From Janthinobacterium sp. B9-8 (GTDB taxonomy: Bacteria; Pseudomonadota; Gammaproteobacteria; Burkholderiales; Chitinibacteraceae): DNA of 64,000 nucleotides. Below the pieces are notes generated by a model, which had not been told where the DNA came from, ran no database searches, and worked only from the letters and a program-made list of their open reading frames with translations. Within the stretch, counting starts at the first letter, position 1, and each line of letters begins with the position of its first letter. Positions 43,345 to 52,281 of this stretch are shown one piece after another. The stretch covers positions 3,661,740 to 3,725,739 of the forward strand of contig NZ_CP014222.1 of the NCBI RefSeq assembly GCF_000969645.2, given 5' to 3'. The position numbers and the translations under genes were made by a program.

Positions 43345-44538
43345 CTAATAAACTATTTTCGTAATTACTTCTGCACTATCCAATAATCGTGAAATATAAA
43401 GGCTCCCATCAACGCTAACTGCAATGGCATGTAGAGACCCATCAAGATAACTTAAAGTGTTAACTGCTCCATTTTGACTCACCTTTCGAACTCGGTGATT
43501 CCAAGCATCTACAACATAAACTTGGCCCAAAGCATCAATCGCAACATCACTTGGATAATTAAAGCTTGCTGAATTTCCTGCTCCATCGAGCAATGACGCA
43601 TTTCCATTGCCTGCGAGCGTAGTTACAGCACCATTTTCGGCTATTTTTCTTATCCTATTATTGCGACTATCGGCAACATAAATTGTTCCATACTGATCTA
43701 TCGCTATACCTTGCGGTTGGTCAAATAATGCTAGCTCTCCAACTCCATCGCTAAAACCAGCCAGATTACCTCCTGCTATCGTTTTTACAGCCCCATCAAG
43801 TGTTATTTTTAAAATTTTATCGCCAGAAGAAACAAAAATATTACCCCTACCATCAACGGCAATTCCTTTGGGATAAATAAGACCGTTAATAGCTATCGTA
43901 CTCACAGTCCCATTTCTATCTATTTTTCTTATTTTACTATTGCCATCTTCCACATAGATATTTTCATTTTTATCTATAGCTATACTTTGGGGCAAATATA
44001 GACTTGCGGAAATAGCTGGACCATCAACATAAGCTGCAACACCATTACCTGCATAGGTTGAAACAACGCCAGATTTAGTAATTTTTCTTATTCTATTATT
44101 ACAATAATCAGCAACATATATATTTCCTGCTTTATCAGAAACAACCCCCATTGGATAATTAAATTTAGCCAAATCACCTGTTCCATCAAAAAATCCAGAA
44201 CTACTACCTGCCAAATTCGTAATCACAACACGAGTTGGTGTCGGTGTTGGTGTCGGTGTCGGTGTTGGTGTCGGTGTTGGTGTCGGTGTTGGTGTCGGTG
44301 TCGGTGTTGGTGTTGGTGTTGGTGTTGGTGTCGGTGTCGGTGTTGGTGTTGGTGTTGGTGTTGGTGTCGGTGTCAGTGTTGGTGCCCGAGTTGGTTCCTG
44401 CACTTTAGTTGGAAATGTCGAGCCATTCTGATCAAGTGAAGATTGAGACTCTCCCCCTCCTCCCCCACAAGCAGCAAGAGAAAATGCAAAAAAAACATAT
44501 AGCGGTCCAGGATATACAGAACATTTATTCTTTTTCAA
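43345..44538 (-). CDS. NHL-repeat lipoprotein with long Thr-Pro tract
   Basis: A 397-residue exported lipoprotein. The signal peptide ends in FSLAAC (Cys24) followed by five Gly. Residues about 48-102 are an almost pure Thr-Pro repeat, a stiff spacer encoded by a hexamer repeat. From about residue 110 six or so NHL-type blades follow, with the pattern GVAVDxxGNIYVADxxNxRIRK, making a beta-propeller. Such proteins lie at the outer membrane or surface and bind partners or polysaccharides; no catalytic residues can be assigned. Monocistronic, convergent with gnd. Confidence 0.8.
   Translation of the reverse strand: MKKNKCSVYPGPLYVFFAFSLAACGGGGGESQSSLDQNGSTFPTKVQEPTRAPTLTPTPTPTPTPTPTPTPTPTPTPTPTPTPTPTPTPTPTPTPTPTPTPTRVVITNLAGSSSGFFDGTGDLAKFNYPMGVVSDKAGNIYVADYCNNRIRKITKSGVVSTYAGNGVAAYVDGPAISASLYLPQSIAIDKNENIYVEDGNSKIRKIDRNGTVSTIAINGLIYPKGIAVDGRGNIFVSSGDKILKITLDGAVKTIAGGNLAGFSDGVGELALFDQPQGIAIDQYGTIYVADSRNNRIRKIAENGAVTTLAGNGNASLLDGAGNSASFNYPSDVAIDALGQVYVVDAWNHRVRKVSQNGAVNTLSYLDGSLHAIAVSVDGSLYISRLLDSAEVITKIVY
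44229..44390. repeat. Hexanucleotide GGTGTT/GGTGTC tandem tract encoding (Thr-Pro)n
   Basis: About 26 tandem copies of a six-base unit, GGTGTT or GGTGTC on the plus strand. Length changes by whole units keep the frame, so the tract can vary in length without breaking the gene. A shorter version of the same unit occurs at about 61246-61286. Confidence 0.9.
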
Positions 44539-44784
44539 TCTCTATCTCTTCATAAAATAATGCATTCTTTAATAAAAACTTAATAACATTGCGTACTGCG
44601 TAAAAAACTACATATATTCTACCAAAGAGTAAACATATTAAAATAACTATTATCAAAATGTCATAGGCAAAGAATAATTTTATGAAAAATATCTAAGAAT
44701 TTTAAACATCTCGCTTACCCCAATATATTTACATAGCATAGATGCGTAAATTCAAAGCTAACCTTTCAATAAACAAGACCTGCC
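44539..44784. other. AT-rich divergent region upstream of the M13 peptidase
   Basis: 246 bases rich in A and T between two divergent genes. It must carry both promoters. No distinct element could be identified with confidence. Confidence 0.4.
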
Positions 44785-46800
44785 ATGCCTAATCCAATCC
44801 GTACTGCCATTACTGCTTTATTTATTGCCGGCTCTGCCTTAAGCCACGCCAATAATCTGGTTTTAGAAGCCGATACAATGGATAGATCGGCTGATCCGTG
44901 TAATAACTTTTATCAATATGCAAATGGGCATTGGCTGGAAAAGCACCCTGTGCCAGCAGATCGGGCCCGCTATGGGGCTTATGATGAGGTTTCTGAGCGC
45001 AATCTCACGGCGCTTAAAAGTATTATTGAAACGGCAGCCAAATCAACGGGCAATCACGCCGCAAGTCATAAAGTAGGGGCGTTTTATTTAAGTGGTATGG
45101 ATGAGGCCCGTTTAGAGGCAGAAGGCGCGAAACCACTGGCAGAGCGCCTAGCGCAAATATCAGCCATGAACACGCAGCAGGATTTGATTCGAGTTTTAGC
45201 GCAGTTACATAAAGAAGGCGTTAATCCCTTATTTGATTTTAGTGTCAATCAGGATGCCAAAAATTCACTGCGTTATATCGTGGATTTATCTCAGGGCGGA
45301 TTGGGTTTACCTGACCGGGATTATTATTTAAAGCTGGATAGCAAACACAAAAAATTGCGCCATCAATATAAAGCGCATTTAGTGCAAATGTTTACCCTAT
45401 TAGGCGATAGCCCGCAAACTGCAGAAAAAAACGCCATTCGTATTCTTCGTTTAGAAACTGGCCTAGCCAGTGTATCAATGACCATGGTGGAGCAGCGCGA
45501 CCCTGAAGCCACTTACCATTTGCTGAATATAAAAGATGTACAAAAATTAAGCCCGCATTTTACCTGGTCTGCCTATTTTGAAGAGCTAGGCATTACCGCG
45601 CCCAAAGAGATCAATATTGCCCAGCCTAAATTTTTTGCACATATCAGCCATCTGTTCAACAACACATCAATGGATGACTGGAAAGCCTATTTACGCTGGC
45701 ATTTAGTGCATGCGCGCGCGCAATACCTCTCTACTGTCTTTGTAAATACTGATTTTGCTTTTTATAGCCAAACCCTGTCAGGCGCAAAAGAATTAAGGCC
45801 ACGCTGGAAACGGGTTTTAAAAAGCTTGGATCAAAACTTGGGTGAAGTATTAGGTGAGCTATATGTAGCGCAATACTTTAGCCCCGCCGCAAAAGCCAAA
45901 GCGCTGGAAATGGTTGCTAATATTAAGTTGGCGATGGTAGAGCAAATTAAAAGCCTCGAGTGGATGAGCGCAGCCACTAAGGAGCAAGCTTTAAAGAAGC
46001 TTGATAAAGTCGTAGTCAAAATTGGCTACCCAGAGACTTGGCGTGATTACAGCAGCCTGCAAATTGATAAAGAATCTTATGCTGGCAATATCAAGCGCAG
46101 CCATGAATTTGAATTCAAGCGCCAGCTTGCTAAACTGGGCAAGAAAATTGATCGCAATGAATGGGGCATGACGCCTTCTACCGTCAATGCCTATTACAAT
46201 CCAACCATGAATGAAATGGTTTTCCCTGCGGGTATTTTACAAGCGCCGCTCTTTCATATGGGCGCAGATACCGCCAGTAATTACGGCAATACCGGTGCCA
46301 CCATAGGCCATGAATTGATTCATGCTTTTGATGATGAAGGCAGCCAGTTTGATGGCGATGGTAATTTAAAAAGCTGGTGGACAACCGAAGATAGAAGCAA
46401 CTTTACCGCGCGTGTTGCCCGCATAGAAAAACAATTTGATGAGTTTAACCCGATTGATAAACTACATATCAATGGCAAACTCACTGCAGGTGAAAATATT
46501 GCTGATTTAGGTGGGTTAAAAATTGCCTTACTGGCTTTAAAGAAATCATTGCAGGCAAAACCACAGCCAGAAAAAATTGATGGCTTAACGCAGGAGCAGC
46601 GTTTTTTTATTGCCAATGCACAAAGCTTTAGAAACAATACCCGTGTAGAAGCATTGCGCCTGCAAATACTCACCGACCCGCATGCACCAGAAAAATACCG
46701 GGTTATTGCCCCATTTGCCAATATGCCAGAATTTGCCAGCGCATTTTCCTGCGGTAAATCAGCATTAAGAAGCCAAGATAAGCGGGTTAATATTTGGTAA
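44785..46800 (+). CDS. M13 family zinc metallopeptidase (PepO/neprilysin type)
   Basis: A 671-residue exported protein with a signal peptide (ITALFIAGSALSHA). The zinc motif H-E-L-I-H lies at 509-513 and the third ligand in E570-N-I-A-D-L-G-G. The N-terminal M13 domain (ADPCNNFYQYANGHWLEKHP) and the C-terminal end RVNIW are typical. These enzymes cleave small peptides at the periplasm or surface. The PAGILQAPLFHMGAD segment is also standard. Monocistronic. Confidence 0.93.
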   Translation: MPNPIRTAITALFIAGSALSHANNLVLEADTMDRSADPCNNFYQYANGHWLEKHPVPADRARYGAYDEVSERNLTALKSIIETAAKSTGNHAASHKVGAFYLSGMDEARLEAEGAKPLAERLAQISAMNTQQDLIRVLAQLHKEGVNPLFDFSVNQDAKNSLRYIVDLSQGGLGLPDRDYYLKLDSKHKKLRHQYKAHLVQMFTLLGDSPQTAEKNAIRILRLETGLASVSMTMVEQRDPEATYHLLNIKDVQKLSPHFTWSAYFEELGITAPKEINIAQPKFFAHISHLFNNTSMDDWKAYLRWHLVHARAQYLSTVFVNTDFAFYSQTLSGAKELRPRWKRVLKSLDQNLGEVLGELYVAQYFSPAAKAKALEMVANIKLAMVEQIKSLEWMSAATKEQALKKLDKVVVKIGYPETWRDYSSLQIDKESYAGNIKRSHEFEFKRQLAKLGKKIDRNEWGMTPSTVNAYYNPTMNEMVFPAGILQAPLFHMGADTASNYGNTGATIGHELIHAFDDEGSQFDGDGNLKSWWTTEDRSNFTARVARIEKQFDEFNPIDKLHINGKLTAGENIADLGGLKIALLALKKSLQAKPQPEKIDGLTQEQRFFIANAQSFRNNTRVEALRLQILTDPHAPEKYRVIAPFANMPEFASAFSCGKSALRSQDKRVNIW

Positions 46801-46890
46801 TTTAAAGTGTAGGGTGGGCACAAAAACGTGCCCACCCTAAAGCTTAATTTAATAAAATACGTGGGCTTTATTCACCCTACGAATCTCATC
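46801..46890. repeat. GTAGGGTGGGCAC inverted repeats (family D)
   Basis: GGGTGGGCAC-AAAAAC-GTGCCCACCC at about 46812-46837 is a perfect 10-bp stem, followed by a second partial element (GTGGGCTTTATTCACCCTAC). Situated between convergent genes, it could act as a terminator though T-runs are lacking. Confidence 0.65.
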
Positions 46891-47622
46891 TTAATGCTGC
46901 AAATTCTGCTCTACATATGCATTCAGACTATTTAATTCGCTTTTATTCAAAAATGGCAATTGCGACATAATATGCGCCAGCGTAGAGCTATCATTCAAGC
47001 CAAATTCTGAGGATTGAATCAGCACCGTGCCTTGCCCGCTAAAATCAATCTGCTTTTCTTCGCCAGATAAAGTGATATTGGTCATTGCACCGACCGCCGA
47101 CAATACGCCGGTGACATGCTCGTAATCATAACGATAAGAAGGGCTGGGGCAATCTGCCCAGCCTAAAATTGCTTGCTCATCAACGCGGCATGGCAAATCT
47201 AAAAAGTGCACAGGCCCATTACTTGAGGCGATTAATTTGCCATTACCCATTAAGGTTAAAAACCCTGGCATGGTTGATTCTTGGCAAATAATATTTTTAC
47301 TAAACCCCAACAAATGGCTGGCCTTAATTGTCATATTGGCGTCTTCAAGATCATAGCAGGCGATATCATTGCCGTTATCCCCCAAAATCAACTGTCCACG
47401 GCCTTTTGCCACGATAAAATTGTTGATATATAAGGGAGAATTGAATGATTCTTTAACTAAGATATCCAGCAAACTTGAGCCCAGCGATTCAAATTGCAGC
47501 TGCCCATAAAACGCAATCATTTTTCCTTTACGGATAAAAATCTCATCTGCCACATCGACTACAAAGGCAAAGCGATTTAGATTATCGTTTTTAGGTAAAT
47601 TACTCGGATTGTAGATAGTCAT
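46891..47622 (-). CDS. AIM24 family protein, divergent paralogue
   Basis: A 243-residue protein related to the two upstream genes by pattern: FVVDVADEIFIRKGKMIAFY resembles their AKKGSMIAYQGKVNFARSF. It then has FIVAKGRGQLILGDNGNDIA and a C-terminal GQGTVLIQSSEFG close to their GQGTVYIQASER. It is 30-40 residues longer than they are. AIM24/TIGR00266 proteins form a beta-rich fold of unknown biochemical role. Adjoins the next paralogue by one base. Confidence 0.8.
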   Translation of the reverse strand: MTIYNPSNLPKNDNLNRFAFVVDVADEIFIRKGKMIAFYGQLQFESLGSSLLDILVKESFNSPLYINNFIVAKGRGQLILGDNGNDIACYDLEDANMTIKASHLLGFSKNIICQESTMPGFLTLMGNGKLIASSNGPVHFLDLPCRVDEQAILGWADCPSPSYRYDYEHVTGVLSAVGAMTNITLSGEEKQIDFSGQGTVLIQSSEFGLNDSSTLAHIMSQLPFLNKSELNSLNAYVEQNLQH

Positions 47623-48263
47623 TATCTTTCACTCGCCTGAATATAAACCGTGCCCTGTCCCATAAACTTCACTTGGTAGGATTCGCCCGAAGCCTGCCCA
47701 ACAAAAGTTTTCCAATTTAAATCGGTCACAATCGTAGAAGTCAGATTCCCTTTGTGGCCAATATAGGCATTTGGATCAACAAATACCGGCTGCTCAGCCG
47801 TTACTTGCAAAGCAATCGCATTGCCATCCGATAAAATCGCCATTTCACCTGTACCTTGCAAGGTAGTGGTAAAGAGGCCCTGCCCACTTACCGCGCCGCG
47901 CACCATACTCTGCACGCCGCCCTGATTGCCCAGAAACATCGTGCCAACAGTTAGCCGTGAATCGTAGGCGAGCAGTGTTTCGCTTTCTACATACACCATC
48001 TCATTATTCACTTGGATAATGCTGACAAACAAACCATCGTAGGCGTAATAAACCTTACCATTGCCCTTGGCAACCATCAGCGCATTGCCTTCATTGGTGG
48101 CGGTACGCATGGCTAAATCCTGCACATTGCCGCCGCCCAGAAAGGAGCGAGCAAAGTTTACCTTGCCCTGATAGGCGATCATCGAGCCTTTCTTCGCAAA
48201 GACCTCCTCGTTATTCAGGGAGATTTCAATCAATTTTTCATTAATTTGTGTATATGAGGGCAT
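47622..48263 (-). CDS. AIM24 family protein (TIGR00266-like)
   Basis: A 213-residue beta-rich protein: IAYQGKVNFARSFLGGGNVQ, VYYAYDGLFVSIIQVNNEMV, SGQGLFTTTLQGTGEMAILS and the terminal GQGTVYIQASER. Strongly similar to the gene at 48301-48918. No signal peptide. Family members often occur with ter-type stress genes; a TerB-like gene is nearby here. Confidence 0.85.
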   Translation of the reverse strand: MPSYTQINEKLIEISLNNEEVFAKKGSMIAYQGKVNFARSFLGGGNVQDLAMRTATNEGNALMVAKGNGKVYYAYDGLFVSIIQVNNEMVYVESETLLAYDSRLTVGTMFLGNQGGVQSMVRGAVSGQGLFTTTLQGTGEMAILSDGNAIALQVTAEQPVFVDPNAYIGHKGNLTSTIVTDLNWKTFVGQASGESYQVKFMGQGTVYIQASER

Positions 48264-48300
48264 CGCTAAATCCTTAAGAATCGCTGTCTAACAGGCGTGT

Positions 48301-48918
48301 TTAACGTTCAGCAGGCTGGATATACACCACACCCTGCCCTGTAAACTTGAATTGATAAGATTCGCCCGATGCCTCACCCACCATCGTTCGCCAATTCACA
48401 TCAAACACAAATTCTTGCGAGAGATTGCCCTTGTAGCCAATAAACGCATCCGGATCAACAAACAGCGGATAGCTTGGCCCTACTTCCAGCGTGATCAGAT
48501 TACCGCGTGAAATCACCGCGATATTGCCGCTGCCTTCTACCGTCGTGGTAAACAAGCCCTGCCCCGATGCCGCGCCACGCAGGCCAGCAAAAGAGGTATT
48601 GGTTTTAAGTCCCGAGTCGTAAGCCAGCAAGCTGCTGCTTTCAATAAAAAGTTTTTCATTGGCTAGCGGAATCACCGCAATCTCGGCCGCATTATTGGCA
48701 AAAAACACTTTGCCCGTGCCGCTGGTTTGCATCAGCGACATGCCTTCGTTGGTGACTTTGCGCTTCAGTGCACCAAACAGCCCTTCGCCGCCCAAAATGG
48801 CCTTTTCAAACTTCATCGAGCCAGTGTAGGCCACCATCGAACCGGCAATCGCCATTACCTTTTCACTCTGCAGATCGACTTCTAATAAGCGATCTGAATT
48901 GATTCTGAAACTGCTCAC
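48301..48918 (-). CDS. AIM24 family protein (TIGR00266-like)
   Basis: A 205-residue paralogue, first of the three. SMVAYTGSMKFEKAILGGEG, AASGQGLFTTTVEGSGNIAV and GQGVVYIQPAER show the family. Shares with the next gene the segment FVDPxAxIGxKGNL and a GEASGESYQFKFTGQG end. Three consecutive paralogues indicate local duplication. Role unknown. Confidence 0.85.
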   Translation of the reverse strand: MSSFRINSDRLLEVDLQSEKVMAIAGSMVAYTGSMKFEKAILGGEGLFGALKRKVTNEGMSLMQTSGTGKVFFANNAAEIAVIPLANEKLFIESSSLLAYDSGLKTNTSFAGLRGAASGQGLFTTTVEGSGNIAVISRGNLITLEVGPSYPLFVDPDAFIGYKGNLSQEFVFDVNWRTMVGEASGESYQFKFTGQGVVYIQPAER

Positions 48919-49132
48919 AGCACTTCTCCCAATTTATCAACAGAGTAAACAGGCTCTAGTCACCTAGAGCTGTTGTAAAAAATCCGTTAAATATGATTCA
49001 CACGGCATAATATTGGGTTTTATACTGGCAATTTGCAAGATAAAAGTAAGTAAATTATCTTAAAATACTGTGTTTAACTTACTTATTTTCAAACACAAGT
49101 GGAATTGCTACTGTAATAAAGTGGTTTTTAAA
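48919..49132. other. Gap upstream of the AIM24 genes
   Basis: An AT-rich stretch that should carry the promoter of the three AIM24 genes. No specific element is called. Confidence 0.4.
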
Positions 49133-49158
49133 ACAAAAAAACCTGCCGAAGCAGGTTT
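49133..49158 (-). terminator. Intrinsic terminator of the TerB-like gene
   Basis: AAACCTGC-CGAA-GCAGGTTT stem-loop followed on the minus strand by TTTTTGTTTT. It lies 18 bases after the stop codon of the gene at 49176. Confidence 0.88.
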
Positions 49159-49175
49159 CTTTAATCTTTAAAGAA

Positions 49176-49634
49176 TTATTTCAAATCAAATTCGGCCTCG
49201 TTAATACCCAACTCGCGGCAAATGGTAATCACCATTTTCTGTTCATTGGCATCAAAATTGCCATCCGCAGCGCCAATCACGCAGCAAACACGAATCATTA
49301 ATTTGCATGCATCGGGATTGCTCTTTAATTTAGCAATTATTTTCAATGCTTCTGCCTTGCCAATTTCATAATCAAAATCAAATTTAGCAGCAATCTTATT
49401 AAATGAATCAATCACATCGGCCGAATCAAATACTTTTAATTCATCTGAATTGCTGATATATCCCAGCATCTTTCTTTTTTCTTCCGGACTAATGCTGCCA
49501 TCACTGGTGGCAACCAAAGCGCATCCAGCGACCACGGCATTTAAAAAATCTTTATTTTTAAATTTAGTCACTTCATTGCTCAGCATATTGCTGGCGTCTT
49601 GACCCATCTTTTTGATCGAATCGAACAAACCCAT
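49176..49634 (-). CDS. TerB-like protein (tellurite-resistance TerB fold)
   Basis: A 152-residue helical cytoplasmic protein. The duplicated acidic motif ATSDGSISPEEKRKMLGYIS and AADGNFDANEQKMVITICRE, each D-G-x-x-x-x-x-E, is the metal-binding signature of the TerB fold. MGLFDSIKKMGQDASNMLSN is the N-terminal helix. TerB domains occur in stress and phage-defence-linked ter systems; no other ter gene (TerC, TerD, TerZ) is nearby. Probably a stand-alone stress protein linked to the AIM24 genes. Confidence 0.82.
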   Translation of the reverse strand: MGLFDSIKKMGQDASNMLSNEVTKFKNKDFLNAVVAGCALVATSDGSISPEEKRKMLGYISNSDELKVFDSADVIDSFNKIAAKFDFDYEIGKAEALKIIAKLKSNPDACKLMIRVCCVIGAADGNFDANEQKMVITICRELGINEAEFDLK

Positions 49635-49786
49635 TGTCTATCTCCTGATGCAATTAGATTAACTGGATGATGAGGATATTACTGCTAAGCCTTGTCAGAT
49701 CATGGCCGATACAAATAGTTCAGAATATACGCCACAAACAACTGTCTTCCTCAGTAAACAACAAGATAGATAATTAATCCAGCTTT

Positions 49787-49820
49787 AAAAAAAGCCCCGC
49801 AGCAATTAGCCCGGGGCTTC
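49787..49820 (-). terminator. Intrinsic terminator of the DEAD-box helicase gene
   Basis: On the minus strand, AAGCCCCGG, a 10-11 base loop, CGGGGCTT and a seven-T run. It begins about 20 bases after the helicase stop codon. Confidence 0.88.
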
Positions 49821-49838
49821 AGAAGTAAAGGAGCTGAA

Positions 49839-51089
49839 TTACTCAGCACTTCCTTGCGCATCGGCACGGGCAGCAGCTGCCCGCAGTTTATCTTTCTTAC
49901 TCATTCGCACCCCCTTCACACCACCCGTATTGTCGACCGCAGGCATGCTCGTTAATTTAGCTTCAAAGCCAGCAATCACTTCGCGGCTTAGGCGGATATT
50001 TTGGCGGGTTTCGATTAGGCGAAAATGCGCTTCGGTGGCGGCACTCACGAGGCTAATCGCCGTGCCACTCGCGCCATTACGGCCAGTGCGGCCAATGCGA
50101 TGGGTGTAATCAACCGGCGAGCGCGGCAAATCGTAATTCACCACAAAAGGCAGACCATCGATATCGATACCACGGCCAGCCAGATCGGTCGCCACCACCA
50201 CTTGCAAGCTGCCCGACTTAAATTCGGCTAAGACCTGATTGCGGCGACCCTGGCTAAATTCGCCATGAAAAGGTGCCGCGTTAATGCCTTTGGCGTAAAG
50301 CGTATTGGCCAGCTGCTCGCTACCATGCTTGCTGGCAACAAACACCAGGACCCGCTGCCCTTCATTCTCTTTGATCAAATGAGCGAGTAAGTCCGCACGA
50401 CGCTCGGCATCCACAAAAATCGCCCGCTGCAAGATATCTGGCTGATTAATTTCTGTAGCCGCAATCATCACCCGCGTTGGATTATTTAATATGCCTGTCG
50501 CCAGTGCGTTGACATCGTCTGGGAAGGTTGCCGAGAAAAATAGGCTTTGGCGTTTAGCCGGTAACAGCGCTAGGATGCGGCCAATTTCGGCAGCAAAGCC
50601 CATATCCAATAAGCGATCGGCTTCGTCCAGCACCAAGGTATTAAAAAACTCAGGCCGAACCGCGTTCTTATCGATCAAATCTAGCACGCGGCCTGGCGTT
50701 GCCACCAGCACATCGGCCCCACCACGCAGCTGCATCATTTGCGGATTAATCGCCACACCACCAAATACCGTTGCCAGCTTGATCGGCTTAGTTAGATTAT
50801 TTTTGCTTAAAGCCGCCAGCAAGCCCTTGATCTCTTCCCCCACCTGCACCGCTAACTCACGCGTTGGCACCAGAATCAGCACCTTGCTACTGCCCGTCGT
50901 CATGAGATGGAGCAGTGGCAAAACATAAGCAGCCGTTTTGCCCGAACCCGTAGCCGCCTGTGCCAAAACATCCTCCCCCCACAGCACAGCAGGAATTACC
51001 TCCGCCTGAACGGGCGTTGGAGTGATATAGGATTTTTTGCTAGCAGCAAGTAAAACGGCGGGTGACAGACCCAGAGCGGAAAAGGACAT
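49839..51089 (-). CDS. rhlE: DEAD-box RNA helicase, RhlE-like
   Basis: A 416-residue ATP-dependent RNA helicase. Motifs in order: Q motif (PTPVQAEVIPAVLWGEDVLA), I AATGSGKT, Ia PTRELAVQ, Ib TPGRVLDLI, II DEAD in VLDEADRLLDMGF, III SAT in FFSATFP, IV VLVFVASKHG, V ATDLAGRGIDI, VI HRIGRTGRNG. The short basic C-terminal tail (KKDKLRAAAARADAQG) suits RhlE-type proteins rather than DbpA or CsdA. Start at 51089 (MSFSALGLSPAVLL); a longer in-frame extension is not credible. Confidence 0.93.
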   Translation of the reverse strand: MSFSALGLSPAVLLAASKKSYITPTPVQAEVIPAVLWGEDVLAQAATGSGKTAAYVLPLLHLMTTGSSKVLILVPTRELAVQVGEEIKGLLAALSKNNLTKPIKLATVFGGVAINPQMMQLRGGADVLVATPGRVLDLIDKNAVRPEFFNTLVLDEADRLLDMGFAAEIGRILALLPAKRQSLFFSATFPDDVNALATGILNNPTRVMIAATEINQPDILQRAIFVDAERRADLLAHLIKENEGQRVLVFVASKHGSEQLANTLYAKGINAAPFHGEFSQGRRNQVLAEFKSGSLQVVVATDLAGRGIDIDGLPFVVNYDLPRSPVDYTHRIGRTGRNGASGTAISLVSAATEAHFRLIETRQNIRLSREVIAGFEAKLTSMPAVDNTGGVKGVRMSKKDKLRAAAARADAQGSAE

Positions 51090-51362
51090 GATGGGCCTTA
51101 GATAATATTTCTGACGGGTGCGAAGTATAAGCGAGATGGGGGGAGCTGTCCCTGTGCTTAGGACAGGATGCAAGGCAGGGTGGGTAGGCCAGTCTGGGGT
51201 ATCACTGAAAATACCCAGCTAGGCGGCTGCCCAGACGGCCATGCTTGCCACTGCCGGGTGTTTACATCGGATAGATCAAACCCGCCAAGAGCCGGATAAG
51301 CATGGCAGTACCGGCCCGCATCAGCTAAAACAAGCAGATCAGACCATGCTGGAGACTTCAAG

Positions 51363-52124
51363 GTGAAAACGCAATATCTGCTGGCAATGCTTCTTGCAAG
51401 CTGGCTACTGCCTGCCTTTGCTGCAGATCTCAGCCTGTGTTACGAGGATGTTGATGTTTATCCGTGGGTATATGGCAAGAACGAAGGAATGGATCGTTAT
51501 TTACTCCAGGCCGTCTCCAGCCGCCTGAAAATCAATATTGAATATCGCCCCCGCCCATGGAAACGTTGCCAGTATGAAGTTCGCAATGGCATCAGCGACG
51601 GTATGTTTTCAGCCTCATTTAATACCGAACGGCAAGAGTATGCAGTTTATCCGACTCTCGCCAACGGCCAGCCCGACCCAAATTACCGCATGGCCCGTGA
51701 TGACTACCGGATTTATCGACGCACTGGCACAACAATAAACTGGCAGAGCAGGCGGATGAACCATGTCAATTTGATTGGTATCCAGGCTGGCTATAGCATC
51801 CACGCAGAGCTTCACGCTGCAGGCTATACACTGGAAGACAGCTCAAAAAATGTCAGTGATCTGATGCGCAAACTGGATGCCGGCATCGTCGATGTTGTCA
51901 TTACCATGCAAGGCCCGGCCCAACATACTCTGCAAACTTTGCCACACCTGACCAGCCGCATCGAAGTACTCCCCATTCCCTACAAAGTTAACAATTTGTA
52001 TCTGCCCTTGAATAAAGGCTACTGCCAGAAACAAGCAGAACGCTGCCATGCACTCTGGCAGGAAATCCGCAACGTCCGCGAAAGTACGGAATACCAGAAT
52101 TTGTTAAAGGCACACGGCTTCTGA
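51363..52124 (+). CDS. Periplasmic solute-binding protein, family 3 (orphan)
   Basis: A 253-residue exported protein with signal peptide MKTQYLLAMLLASWLLPAFA. The N-terminal LSLCYEDVDVYPWVYGKNEG and middle FSASFNTERQEYAVYPTLAN follow the family 3 solute-binding pattern, with cysteines near both ends (CYED; YCQKQAERC). No transporter genes adjoin. Distinct from the flagellar-locus binding protein at 14692. Ligand unknown. Confidence 0.78.
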   Translation: MKTQYLLAMLLASWLLPAFAADLSLCYEDVDVYPWVYGKNEGMDRYLLQAVSSRLKINIEYRPRPWKRCQYEVRNGISDGMFSASFNTERQEYAVYPTLANGQPDPNYRMARDDYRIYRRTGTTINWQSRRMNHVNLIGIQAGYSIHAELHAAGYTLEDSSKNVSDLMRKLDAGIVDVVITMQGPAQHTLQTLPHLTSRIEVLPIPYKVNNLYLPLNKGYCQKQAERCHALWQEIRNVRESTEYQNLLKAHGF

Positions 52125-52214
52125 TTACTTCCCTAATTAAATCCATACCGCCTAGCCCAAGCGAAATAGAGCCCAAACGGCAAAATACTTAATCTGTTAC
52201 GGGCTTCCAAAACA

Positions 52215-52245
52215 ATACGCCGCCACCCATGGGGTGGCGGCGTAT
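52215..52245. repeat. Perfect 14-bp hairpin with 3-base loop
   Basis: ATACGCCGCCACCC / GGGTGGCGGCGTAT with loop ATG lies between two convergent genes. It is very stable but has no T-run, so it may terminate weakly or stabilise transcript ends. Confidence 0.8.
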
Positions 52246-52281
52246 CACTGCAAAGTCTGGCGATAAGCTGCCTGTCTTCCG

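Noticed and set aside
46891..49634. AIM24/TerB genes as a complete ter phage-defence operon
   Set aside because: No TerC, TerD/TerZ or biosynthetic ter genes are nearby, so only an association is reported.
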